A DNA stretch of 55,607 nucleotides from a virus: the IMG/VR virus record IMGVR_UViG_3300030098_002332, positions 1 through 55,607 of that record. The stretch is one strand, 5' to 3'. The notes below the pieces were generated by a model that was given only the letters and a program-made list of their open reading frames with translations, did no database searches and was not told where the DNA came from. This document shows positions 7,869 to 14,117 of the stretch, piece after piece. Position numbers and translations under genes: made by a program. How positions within the stretch are numbered: position 1 is the stretch's first letter; each line of letters begins with the position of its first letter.

Positions 7869-9758
7869 TTATTTTTCCCAGCAGTTACTAACTGATACCT
7901 CAGCTTTTAACAAACCGTTCGTTACTATCTCTAGTGCAGCCTCCTCCATCATTCTTTGCATGTTGTGTGTCCAATCAGATAAATAATCGTTTCTACATAT
8001 TGTATCTATCTGATCATGCACAGTCATGACTAGCTTGACAGGCAGGTCAAATTGATTGATATGATTACGCATCAATATCAACGCTTTCTTAGTCATATCT
8101 GCGCTAGCTCCCTGTATAGGTGTGTTTTTAGATGCACGTTCAATACTACCTAGCTCCATAGATGATGACTTGTTATCCCATATTCTAGGATACCAGTTAG
8201 TAAACCATCTACGTCTGTTATAAGGAGGAAATGTTTTTATATACCCATATTTCTTACCAAAATTACCTAGCTTCTCCAAAAATCCTTTAATTGATGGAAA
8301 AGCTGTAAAATACTTTTCAATAAGTAATTTAGCATCGTCAACAGAAATGTTGAGAGTGTCTGCAAGTTTATGAGGACCCATGCCATAAGCCAGGCCAAAA
8401 TTAATAGTTTTAACATTATTTCTTAGTTTTTTGTGGGAAGGACAATTGCACTTTTGCTTACGACTAAAATAAGCACAATCGTCTTCACCACTATTTAACC
8501 ACTGATCACCATAGACTAACTCAGCACACGTGGAGTGTAGGTCTTCACCATTCTTTAACGCCTCAATCCATACAGGATCTTTAGAACCAAATGCAATAAC
8601 ATTTAACTCTTGACTAGAATAGTCAGCCGAAACAAAACTCCAACCATCGGGTGCAGTGAAGCAATTCCTAAAACTATTATCAGCAGGTATTTGCTGCATG
8701 TTAGGCTTGCTACTACTTACACGGCCGGTGTCTAATATTTGATGAAAACTAGTATGTATTCTTTTATCAGAAGCTAGATTCTTAAAAAATGCATCACCAT
8801 AAGATGTACACAGTTTCATAGCCTCCTTGTATTTTACATACTTGTCTATTAGTGGATATTTAAATCTGTGTTTGTACATCTGTTTACCATTTACATTATC
8901 TAAATCAGGTACAATACACTGAAACACCTCTAGCACTTGCTTTGGTGATGTCCATTTTACATCTACATCTCTAAGCTCTTCTACAGGTGTAAACATGTCT
9001 GCTTGTATGTATTTAGCCACAAACTTTTGTAATCTGTGATCCATCTTAACCATGTTATCTAATGTAGACATCAAAGCATCAGCTTTACTTGTATTTAAAC
9101 TTTCAAGCTCTCTCCATGCTTCTGTATCTAAATCTAAGCCATTGTACTCCATGTCAGCAAAAGCCTTTACTACCTCGTTTTCTAGTTTAACAACATTGTG
9201 CAGTTTATATTTATCTATATCTGCTTGTTGTAGCTCTTTTATTTTACATAGGTATTCTACATCCTTTGCACCATAGATTATCTGATCATCTGTAAAAGGA
9301 TGTCCATGTAAATCTATAAACAAGTTTCTAACCTCCTTGTTTAGCTCTACATTTAAATATCTTTTACATAAATCTTTTAATCCATAACCTAGAGATTTAC
9401 CACAGCTTATAATTAACTCTACAAGAAATGTATCATAAATACCTTCACAGGTTATATTAGCCCATTTTTTAATAAACTTGTAATCAAACTTAGCATTGTG
9501 AAATATCTTTACAATATCATTTGATTCTAATATCTCTCGTAAAGGCTCTATACTTACAAATCTTGTATCTATAATATATTGATTATTAGTATCACCTATC
9601 TGAAACATTATCATCTTTTTACATGTAAAGTCAAATCCTTCTGTCTCCGTGTCTACACCCAAAACTTTCTTAGTTTTACAATATTCTACTACATCATCTA
9701 TAGTAGCATCTGTAAAGTTTGCGTTTAAACTCTTAGTGTTACTAATAAAGTATATCAT
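7869..9758 (-). CDS. Family A DNA polymerase with 3'-5' exonuclease
   Basis: A 629-aa replicative polymerase of the Pol I type without a 5' nuclease domain. The DnaQ-like proofreading domain (about 1-190) has exo I at D36-T-E38, an exo II-like region (FHNAKFDYKFI) and exo III (YGAKDVEYLCKI). The polymerase domain shows motif A (SADYSSQELNVIAF), motif B (KTINFGLAYGMG) and motif C (MTVHDQID). Residues around the middle include cysteines (CAYFSRKQKCNCPSHKK) within the fingers region, possibly a small metal-binding insertion. It would copy the phage genome with the primase, SSB and helicases of this operon. Confidence 0.95.
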   Translation of the reverse strand: MIYFISNTKSLNANFTDATIDDVVEYCKTKKVLGVDTETEGFDFTCKKMIMFQIGDTNNQYIIDTRFVSIEPLREILESNDIVKIFHNAKFDYKFIKKWANITCEGIYDTFLVELIISCGKSLGYGLKDLCKRYLNVELNKEVRNLFIDLHGHPFTDDQIIYGAKDVEYLCKIKELQQADIDKYKLHNVVKLENEVVKAFADMEYNGLDLDTEAWRELESLNTSKADALMSTLDNMVKMDHRLQKFVAKYIQADMFTPVEELRDVDVKWTSPKQVLEVFQCIVPDLDNVNGKQMYKHRFKYPLIDKYVKYKEAMKLCTSYGDAFFKNLASDKRIHTSFHQILDTGRVSSSKPNMQQIPADNSFRNCFTAPDGWSFVSADYSSQELNVIAFGSKDPVWIEALKNGEDLHSTCAELVYGDQWLNSGEDDCAYFSRKQKCNCPSHKKLRNNVKTINFGLAYGMGPHKLADTLNISVDDAKLLIEKYFTAFPSIKGFLEKLGNFGKKYGYIKTFPPYNRRRWFTNWYPRIWDNKSSSMELGSIERASKNTPIQGASADMTKKALILMRNHINQFDLPVKLVMTVHDQIDTICRNDYLSDWTHNMQRMMEEAALEIVTNGLLKAEVSVSNCWEK

Positions 9759-9760
9759 AA

Positions 9761-10009
9761 TTAATAAATTTTGTTATCAGCATAATGCTCTTCTTCTTCT
9801 AACTGCTGTTGTATATGCTGATCATACTTAGCAACCAGTTTGTTGTCATCAACATACTTAACTACACTTTTAGCGAAAGACTTAACAAAAGTTTGTCCTC
9901 CAAAATTAAAGCTAGTTGAGTCTGTTAAGACGCATTTAATGTATAACTGTTTGAATCTCTCATAAGATCCATCCATAATCATACTATAAATCCATTTCAT
10001 TTGTCCCAT
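9761..10009 (-). CDS. Small protein upstream of DNA polymerase, unknown
   Basis: An 82-aa protein beginning MGQMKWIYSMIMDGSYERFK, with a glutamine/glutamate-rich helical C-terminus. It ends two bases before the polymerase ATG, so the two are probably co-translated. Family not recognised. Its leader holds TTAATTAAAC, as in other minus-strand genes, and the promoter-like and terminator-like sites at 10046-10237 lie just upstream. Confidence 0.65.
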   Translation of the reverse strand: MGQMKWIYSMIMDGSYERFKQLYIKCVLTDSTSFNFGGQTFVKSFAKSVVKYVDDNKLVAKYDQHIQQQLEEEEHYADNKIY

Positions 10010-10045
10010 TGTTTTGTGTTTAATTAATACTTGTTTAATTAGTTT

Positions 10046-10081
10046 AGAAAAATAAAGGACTATAAATTAATATAGCCCTTT
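10046..10081 (-). terminator. Terminator-like hairpin, minus strand
   Basis: On the minus strand AAAGGGCTATA pairs with TATAGTCCTTT (11 bp with one G-U pair, loop of 6) and is followed by ATTTTT. The single mismatch on the plus strand becomes a wobble pair on the minus strand, which supports a minus-strand RNA. It lies between the promoter above and the 9761-10009 gene, so it may be an attenuator, the end of a short RNA, or the end of the upstream operon. Confidence 0.5.
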
Positions 10082-10122
10082 ATGATTCTTACTAAAATAC
10101 TGATTTTAAAGTCTTATCTGAC

Positions 10123-10159
10123 TGGTTTTTGATTAAAGTCGTGAGTATCAGATACTTAC
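10123..10159 (+). repeat. U-rich element plus hairpin, copy 1
   Basis: TGGTTTTTGATTAA at 10123-10136 is followed at a fixed distance by a hairpin whose arms are GTGAGTA (10141-10147) and TACTTAC (10153-10159). The same 14-mer and the same 18-nt spacing to a GTG-starting hairpin occur at 26263-26300 after the major capsid gene. Confidence 0.6.
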
Positions 10160-10199
10160 AACATTATATAAACAATTCTTTTATAACTTTGTACTCAAT

Positions 10200-10237
10200 T
10201 AGTTTACAAATATAACAAAAAGAACTACACTACACAA
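10200..10237 (-). promoter_or_regulatory. Bacteroidota-type promoter, minus strand
   Basis: Read on the minus strand, the site has a perfect -7 box TATATTTG (10214-10207) and TTG at a -33-like position (10237-10235), with a spacer of about 20 nt. The bases after the -7 box, TTTGTAAACTA, are identical to those in the late promoters at 18634 and 23585. It would start transcription near 10195 toward the polymerase operon. Confidence 0.55.
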
Positions 10238-10270
10238 GCAATGTAGAACTTTTTATTATATATTAACTAA

Positions 10271-10906
10271 TTACATGCCTACTCCCAATACCTCAACCTC
10301 ATCTGCTGTTACACCTGTATTAGGTTTTACAGTAGTTTGAAGGCTAGTATCAGAAGCTAGAAATACATGTGCAGGATTACTACCTTTTGGTAATAAATCT
10401 ACATATGAGTTTCTAAATATATGCTGACCTTTGTGTAAGATCGCATCTCCTCCTTTACCTGCTCTTTTACAAAAATGCTCAACTACATCCAATCCGTTAT
10501 CCTCTGCATAGTCTTTCTGTGATTTTGTAGGCTCTAGTGTCTCCTCAAGTCTAACTCTAAAGAATACGTTGTTAAATGTAGGATTTAATATATTCAAATC
10601 CATCATCTCAACTTTTTTTCCGTTAGCTTTCTCTCCCAAATACCAGTCACCATCATCTCCAAAGTTTGTTTTAAATATTTTAGATGCATCTGCTATCTCA
10701 GCAACAGCCCAACCTCTAGCTGCTCCAGAGCTAAATCTATTATCACTAGCATTTAATGCTGTTAGTGCAGACATTGGTCTATCTTTTGATGTAACTTTCT
10801 CAGCAAACTCAAGCTGTATTTTGTCTGTTGATGTTTTGTATGCTTTTGTTATCATACATTCTCCTACTTTTAATGTGTTTAAGTCACCACTGTTTAATTC
10901 ATTCAT
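10271..10906 (-). CDS. Unknown conserved phage protein (211 aa)
   Basis: A 211-aa soluble protein beginning MNELNSGDLNTLKVGECMIT. The middle is mixed alpha/beta and contains KKVEMMDLNILNPTFNNVFFRV; the end is rich in Thr, Val and Gly (TADEVEVLGVGM). I do not recognise a catalytic motif. The start is supported by the shared leader CAATTAAAC directly before the ATG. It is well placed as an early gene, upstream of the polymerase operon. Strong coding character but unknown role; it could be a DNA-binding or SSB-like accessory protein. Confidence 0.7.
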   Translation of the reverse strand: MNELNSGDLNTLKVGECMITKAYKTSTDKIQLEFAEKVTSKDRPMSALTALNASDNRFSSGAARGWAVAEIADASKIFKTNFGDDGDWYLGEKANGKKVEMMDLNILNPTFNNVFFRVRLEETLEPTKSQKDYAEDNGLDVVEHFCKRAGKGGDAILHKGQHIFRNSYVDLLPKGSNPAHVFLASDTSLQTTVKPNTGVTADEVEVLGVGM

Positions 10907-10924
10907 GTTTAATTGATTTAATTA

Positions 10925-11185
10925 TTAATAATTGTTATTGATTCTATATTCTTCAAGCTCCTTATTAGTATGTTCTGTAGTATCTACAGGATTCTCCCAA
11001 TAAAATAGCTCTGGATGTACATCTTTTACATTATGTGTACAACTAGTACACTCAGCAATAAAATGTATTGCATCCATCTTGTCTGTAAAGGTTTTGATAC
11101 GTGACGATGTAATCTCATCACGATGACAGTCATGATTACCTTTGGAATCACAACCGTAGATAATTTTAATCTCTTTCATAGGCAT
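10925..11185 (-). CDS. Small Cys/His-containing protein (86 aa)
   Basis: An 86-aa protein with cysteines and histidines in the arrangement YGCDSKGNHDCHRDE followed later by AECTSCTHN, which could bind zinc. The C-terminal part is acidic and ends RINNNY. Start at 11185 is favoured because the shared leader CAATTAAAC lies directly before that ATG; the third codon is also ATG. Family unknown. It lies among the small early genes likely used for host takeover or regulation. Confidence 0.6.
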   Translation of the reverse strand: MPMKEIKIIYGCDSKGNHDCHRDEITSSRIKTFTDKMDAIHFIAECTSCTHNVKDVHPELFYWENPVDTTEHTNKELEEYRINNNY

Positions 11186-11196
11186 GTTTAATTGAT

Positions 11197-11310
11197 TTAG
11201 TTAATAATATGGTTTTCTATAAGTAATGCAACAATGATAAGTAATATCCCACAATAACTGTAGGATAATACTCTCATTGAATATTTGTAACTATCATTTT
11301 TATACATCAT
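11197..11310 (-). CDS. Small membrane peptide (37 aa)
   Basis: A short frame fills the gap between two small genes. It starts with tandem ATGs at 11310/11307 that overlap the stop of the upstream gene (ATGATG) and ends at a TAA at 11197. The peptide begins MMYKNDSYKYSMRVLSYSYC and then has a hydrophobic segment (GILLIIVALLI), fitting a tiny single-pass membrane protein. The overlap with the upstream stop supports translation; the short length makes it tentative. Confidence 0.45.
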   Translation of the reverse strand: MMYKNDSYKYSMRVLSYSYCGILLIIVALLIENHIIN

Positions 11311-11534
11311 TTTACTTCATTGTCTTTCATCATCTTCTCCATTTCAACGTATAGTTTTTCATAGTCTTGCTCAAGAGCTTTGTTCTTTTCTTTTAACTCA
11401 ATAATCTCAAGTTTATATTGAACAGCTTCTGTTGTTAGTCTGTCAACATCTTGCAATGCTCTTGTTAATTCTAGATTCTTAGTTCTAATTTTTTGTTCTT
11501 CATCATAATTGATGTTGTTAATTGGTAGTGCCAT
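11307..11534 (-). CDS. Small coiled-coil protein (75 aa)
   Basis: A 75-aa highly charged protein that is helical nearly throughout, with heptad spacing (LTRALQDVDRLTTEAVQYKL, then IIELKEKNKALEQDYEKLYV). It is most likely a coiled coil. The start at 11534 is supported by TTAATTAAAC directly before the ATG, the leader type of the minus-strand block. It is the first gene downstream of the gene-free structured segment, if that segment is transcribed on the minus strand. No specific function is visible. Confidence 0.6.
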   Translation of the reverse strand: MALPINNINYDEEQKIRTKNLELTRALQDVDRLTTEAVQYKLEIIELKEKNKALEQDYEKLYVEMEKMMKDNEVK

Positions 11535-11559
11535 GTTTAATTAATTTTAGTTAATATTT

Positions 11560-12515
11560 TAGCTAATTGTGCTCACTCTGTATTTTCACGGGCTTGTGAC
11601 CGTCCTTGGCTACATTAAGCACGAATTAGGGGATTACAAGTCCCAAAGTAATACCATCAGGTTTTTACACCTGTAAATCTCGATACATATTATACATCTC
11701 CCAATGTATTCTTATAATTACTAATCCACTTGGACGTCATAATTACATCAAATAATCTACTACAGATTAAAATATACTATCATCAGTCAAAGGCGTGACA
11801 TCATAGATAGTTTAGTATCATACTAACAATCAGTTTGTTTTTACTTAATTATTAGTTATTACTTTAGATGTATCCAACTGTTAAGTTAGTGAAGCTATAA
11901 CATTTGTTATAACCTATTCGTCTGGATGACTATACATCTCTGTCCACTCTTGCTAGTACAAGTGTTAACGACAGTTCTAATTCTAAGGAGTCTTGCAATA
12001 CTCCCTACGCTATTCTGTTCTGGTCTCTATTACCGAGTGTGGTAGCCAGTTCCCCTATTTATCCACTTTTTACTATTAGTCTCCTGTAAGGACACACTAA
12101 TAGTCATATTTAAAATAAAGAATAGTCCACATGCCTTACGGTTTACCACTGCAGGTTGTTATCCAAGACGTTCTACTATTCTTTATTTGTGTTTAGTTAA
12201 TGTTTAGGTTAAAAACTATCATGAGTGTCTTAGGTAATTATTTAGACTATTAGATACACACGACCTAACCAAGACCATTACCCTTGGATCTCTCATGATA
12301 GTTATTATAAAACAACAACAGTAAGTTTACTACATGTTCTAGGTGAATATTAGAATATTCGATAAGTTTTAAATGTGGTTTCATCATCAGAACACTCCAC
12401 TTTACCTTACCTGTTGTTGTTATAATGCAACCGTTGCCTCTATCTCTGGTCGGTTAACTACTAAGCACCAACTAGTATTTATGCTTTTCGTGATTATTAT
12501 AAGTTGCATTTGATT
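11560..12515. ncRNA. Candidate large structured RNA (about 950 nt), strand uncertain
   Basis: There is no credible open frame here, but a chain of long-range inverted repeats in series: 11563-11573/11618-11629 (one bulge), 11631-11636/11722-11727, 11776-11781/11806-11811, 11866-11873/11932-11939, 11984-11991/12000-12007, 12072-12080/12096-12104 (9 bp), 12113-12126/12175-12188 (14 bp perfect), 12214-12225/12292-12303 (12 bp perfect), 12311-12321/12411-12421 (11 bp, extended by 5 bp across a bulge), and 12424-12431/12503-12510. Several units enclose further hairpins (for example 12230-12235/12263-12268 and 12269-12273/12283-12287). The scale recalls large phage RNAs such as GOLLD or ROOL, but I recognise no conserved sequence of either. 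G-U evidence is split between strands; both flanking genes are on the minus strand. Confidence 0.5.
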
Positions 12516-12530
12516 AGAAATGAACAGTTT

Positions 12531-12755
12531 CTACACTTGTTCAGGTGTTATTATTTTGTAACTATGGTTGTCCCAGAGTTTACGACTACATCTTCTTACA
12601 AGTGCAGTTGTTCTTCCTTCTAATGGAGTTTCATGTACATATTCTACAAACTTGTCATGTTTTTTAACAAGTATACAATTAGATCTTCCAGACTCCATGT
12701 TAATTATTATACATCCTTCATTTCCTAAAGAGTATTCATTCATATTTATTCTCAT
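12531..12755 (-). CDS. Small unknown protein (74 aa)
   Basis: A 74-aa protein beginning MRINMNEYSLGNEGCIIINM, mixed beta in character (CILVKKHDKFVEYVHE) with a basic patch RTTALVRRCSRKLWDNHS. It may be a small beta-barrel or SH3-like fold; no family is recognised. A shorter start at 12743 is possible. The last codons lie in a 6-bp inverted repeat (TGAACA...TGTTCA, 12521-12541), so a weak stop-codon hairpin ends the gene before the structured segment. Confidence 0.5.
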   Translation of the reverse strand: MRINMNEYSLGNEGCIIINMESGRSNCILVKKHDKFVEYVHETPLEGRTTALVRRCSRKLWDNHSYKIITPEQV

Positions 12756-12924
12756 AGTGTTATATTGTATTATATTAGTATTCTAGTTAATTGTCAAATT
12801 GTGTAGAAAAGTGGTGAATGTGATGTGGTACACACACTAACGAACAGTGTAATATACCACCCCACCCATAGATTAGTAACAACATTGTTACAATCCCCAC
12901 CTATATAAAAAAAAGAAGAAGTCC
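12756..12924. other. Intergenic region with inverted repeats
   Basis: This 169-nt gap contains GTGGTA...TACCAC (about 12815-12860) and a 7-bp palindrome GTAACAA-CA-TTGTTAC just after. A promoter for the 12531-12755 gene must lie here if the terminator at 12907-12933 works, but I see no perfect TAnnTTTG on the minus strand. Confidence 0.4.
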
Positions 12925-12933
12925 TTAGACTTC
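12907..12933 (-). terminator. Intrinsic terminator overlapping a stop codon, minus strand
   Basis: On the minus strand GAAGTC (12933-12928) pairs with GACTTC (12923-12918), with a 4-base loop TAAG that contains the stop codon of the 12925-13125 gene. A T-rich run follows (TTCTTTTTTTT, 12917-12907). Stem plus U-tract is a standard intrinsic terminator, here built into the end of the coding sequence. Confidence 0.75.
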
Positions 12934-13125
12934 AACTTTTAGTGGTTTACCAGAATTGATTTCGTCCCACCTGTCGAAGGCAGATTCAAGACTGGTGTAC
13001 ACAACTTTTTCTTTGGTGTGAGTATCAGTTTTGGAATCAAAGGATTCTTCCGTGATTCCTACTCTACATGGTGTTCCGTTCTTGTCCACTTTAGTGTCAA
13101 GAACTTTTACTACTGTTAGTATCAT
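12925..13125 (-). CDS. Small unknown protein, first gene of the minus-strand block (66 aa)
   Basis: A 66-aa protein (MILTVVKVLDTKVDKNGTPC at the N-terminus) of beta-rich character, probably one small barrel or hairpin domain. It is the first gene leftward of the divergent region, and its 3' end forms an intrinsic terminator, so it may be transcribed as a single-gene early message. No family is recognised; early-expressed anti-host or regulatory peptides often sit in this position. Confidence 0.55.
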   Translation of the reverse strand: MILTVVKVLDTKVDKNGTPCRVGITEESFDSKTDTHTKEKVVYTSLESAFDRWDEINSGKPLKVEV

Positions 13126-13285
13126 AATTAAAAGTATTTTAGTTAGGATAGTTAATATTATTTGTGGGGGGTACCCTAAACCCCCAACACTAGCCGGGGT
13201 GTCTGTACAAGGAGGACCGTACGCTCACAGATCTACCTCAAAAAAATTTTTTATATTTTATTTTTTTATTCCATTTATTTTATTT

Positions 13286-13293
13286 TATCTTTG
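13286..13293 (+). promoter_or_regulatory. Bacteroidota-type -7 box, plus strand
   Basis: TATCTTTG matches TAnnTTTG exactly and follows an A/T-rich tract with long A and T runs. No clear TTTG is present 19-21 nt upstream, only T-rich sequence. It would start an RNA near 13300, more than 300 nt before the first late gene. Confidence 0.45.
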
Positions 13294-13299
13294 CACCGC

Positions 13300-13560
13300 A
13301 ACAATATTCATCCCTCGGTAACCAAAAAAGGGAAAAGACATCGGATTGTAGGGCTAAATAAGTCTAGAGTTTTCTCCGGTAGTTGCAAAAGAACAAGTGT
13401 ATAAGTTCTAGTTGGGGTAAATTACACATAGGTAAGTGTGATGAATTAACATCAGTTTTATTATCCCTGGGTCTCTGTAAAAAGAAGCACTGCTAGAGTG
13501 AAATCCAAGTTTGAAAGAGAAATCCTAAGGGGGATAACTATATCCTAATCAAAAATACTG
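13300..13560 (+). ncRNA. Candidate structured leader or small RNA
   Basis: There is no open frame between the two promoters. Nested complementary arms are visible: AGAAC/GTTCT (13389-13393/13404-13408), ACAC/GTGT, GATG/CATC, and a closed domain with TTATCCC (13461-13467) pairing GGGATAA (13531-13537), inside it TCTCT/AGAGA and CACT/AGTG (13488-13491/13497-13500). The sequence GAAATCC occurs twice in this domain. It may be an untranslated leader of the late operon or a separate RNA. Confidence 0.4.
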
Positions 13561-13567
13561 TAAAACA

Positions 13568-13600
13568 TTTGGAAGTATAAAAAAATTGTTTATATATTTG
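13568..13600 (+). promoter_or_regulatory. Bacteroidota-type promoter before groES
   Basis: TTTG at 13568-13571 (-33) and TATATTTG at 13593-13600 (-7, perfect TAnnTTTG) are separated by 21 nt, within the range of the known Bacteroides consensus. Transcription would begin about 13607, giving a leader of roughly 12 nt before the groES ATG. This is the clearest two-box promoter in the window and probably opens the late operon. Confidence 0.75.
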
Positions 13601-13617
13601 CACAAAAATATATAGAT

Positions 13618-13881
13618 ATGAAATTTATACCAAACGGATCGTGGGTTGTCCTACCTGACCCAAGTAAAAAGAAAACAGATTCTGGAATTATCTTAGATGA
13701 TAAGACTGCCAGAAAACAATCAACTAACATTTTAGAGGTATTGGCTGTAGGCCCACACTGTACTTTTGTAAAAAAAGGTGATACTGTTATGGTTGATCCT
13801 AGAACAGAAGCTGTAATTGCAAATATAGAAGACACGCAATACTTATTAGTTGGAGAACATCAATTATTAGGTAAGTGGTAA
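13618..13881 (+). CDS. groES: Co-chaperonin GroES (Cpn10)
   Basis: An 87-aa GroES-family protein. It has the N-terminal strand (WVVLPDP), a mobile loop (SKKKTDSGIILDDKTARKQS) ending with the hydrophobic SGIIL that contacts GroEL, the LEVLAVGP strand, and the KKGDTVMVDP turn. Phage co-chaperonins such as T4 gp31 pair with host GroEL to fold the capsid protein, so being the first gene of the late operon fits. No GroEL is encoded in the window; host GroEL is the expected partner. Confidence 0.93.
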   Translation: MKFIPNGSWVVLPDPSKKKTDSGIILDDKTARKQSTNILEVLAVGPHCTFVKKGDTVMVDPRTEAVIANIEDTQYLLVGEHQLLGKW

Positions 13882-14117
13882 AAGGATCTGTTACAATAGA
13901 CTTAAAAGATTACCACGCTTTACTAGAATCAGCAGAAAAAACGATAGAAGTAAAAGAAAAGTTTTTTACAGCCGGTAAAGAACTGCAGGTTTTTTTGTCT
14001 TTTTTAACGTCTAGAGTAGATATAGAGAAATATGTAGAGGAATTTAACAGACAATCTAAAACATCTAGAATAGTCTTTGAAGGTACAACAGCAAAAATAG
14101 AATTAAAAGATGAATAA
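13875..14117 (+). CDS. Small unknown protein (80 aa)
   Basis: Starts with a GTG that overlaps the groES stop by 7 nt. The 80-aa product is helical in the first two thirds (HALLESAEKTIEVKEKFFTA) and ends with a short beta hairpin (RIVFEGTTAKIELKDE). It overlaps the next gene by 8 nt, so the three are translated as a unit. No family is recognised. Confidence 0.65.
   Translation: MVKGSVTIDLKDYHALLESAEKTIEVKEKFFTAGKELQVFLSFLTSRVDIEKYVEEFNRQSKTSRIVFEGTTAKIELKDE

Larger units (their letters stand above)
10010..10270. other. Regulatory intergenic region with promoter, terminator-like hairpin and duplicated element
   Basis: This 261-nt stretch has no plausible gene. On the minus strand it carries, in order of transcription, a Bacteroidota-type promoter (10200-10237) and an 11-bp terminator-like stem (10054-10081). 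On the plus strand, 10123-10159 holds a U-rich sequence plus hairpin that is repeated beside the major capsid gene at 26263-26300. Leader motifs for the 9761-10009 gene occupy the rest. Confidence 0.6.
13126..13617. promoter_or_regulatory. Divergent control region between early and late blocks
   Basis: This 492-nt gene-free stretch separates the two oppositely directed blocks. From left to right it holds A/T-rich leader for the minus block, a strong hairpin (13162-13188: GTG-GGGGG arm against CCCCC-AA-CAC), a GTAC...GTAC inverted repeat, an A7T6 tract and T-rich run that could act as UP element, a perfect TATCTTTG -7 box at 13286-13293, a structured RNA candidate (13300-13560), and a second promoter at 13568-13600 before groES. 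Confidence 0.65.

Noticed and set aside
10569-10916. Plus-strand open frame of 115 codons opposite the 211-aa minus gene
   Set aside because: It is the mirror of a clearly coding minus-strand gene with the shared leader; composition is Leu/Ser/Phe-rich as typical of antisense shadows.
11866-11939. A 74-nt cloverleaf-like unit that looks like a tRNA gene
   Set aside because: It has an 8-bp closing stem, a 4-bp D-arm-like hairpin and a central hairpin, but no GTTCRAxxC T-loop, no proper 7-base anticodon loop and no CCA or discriminator fit on either strand. It is one unit of the structured segment rather than a tRNA.
12379-12390. CTGATGATGAAA on the minus strand resembling a hammerhead ribozyme core
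   Set aside because: The CTGATGA and GAAA parts are there, but no stem II lies between them and I could not form convincing stems I and III. Most likely chance.
12568-13321. Plus-strand frames at 12568-12786 and 13031-13321
   Set aside because: The first is opposite a small minus gene. The second runs through the hairpin, A/T tract and promoter at 13286 and has no coding character.
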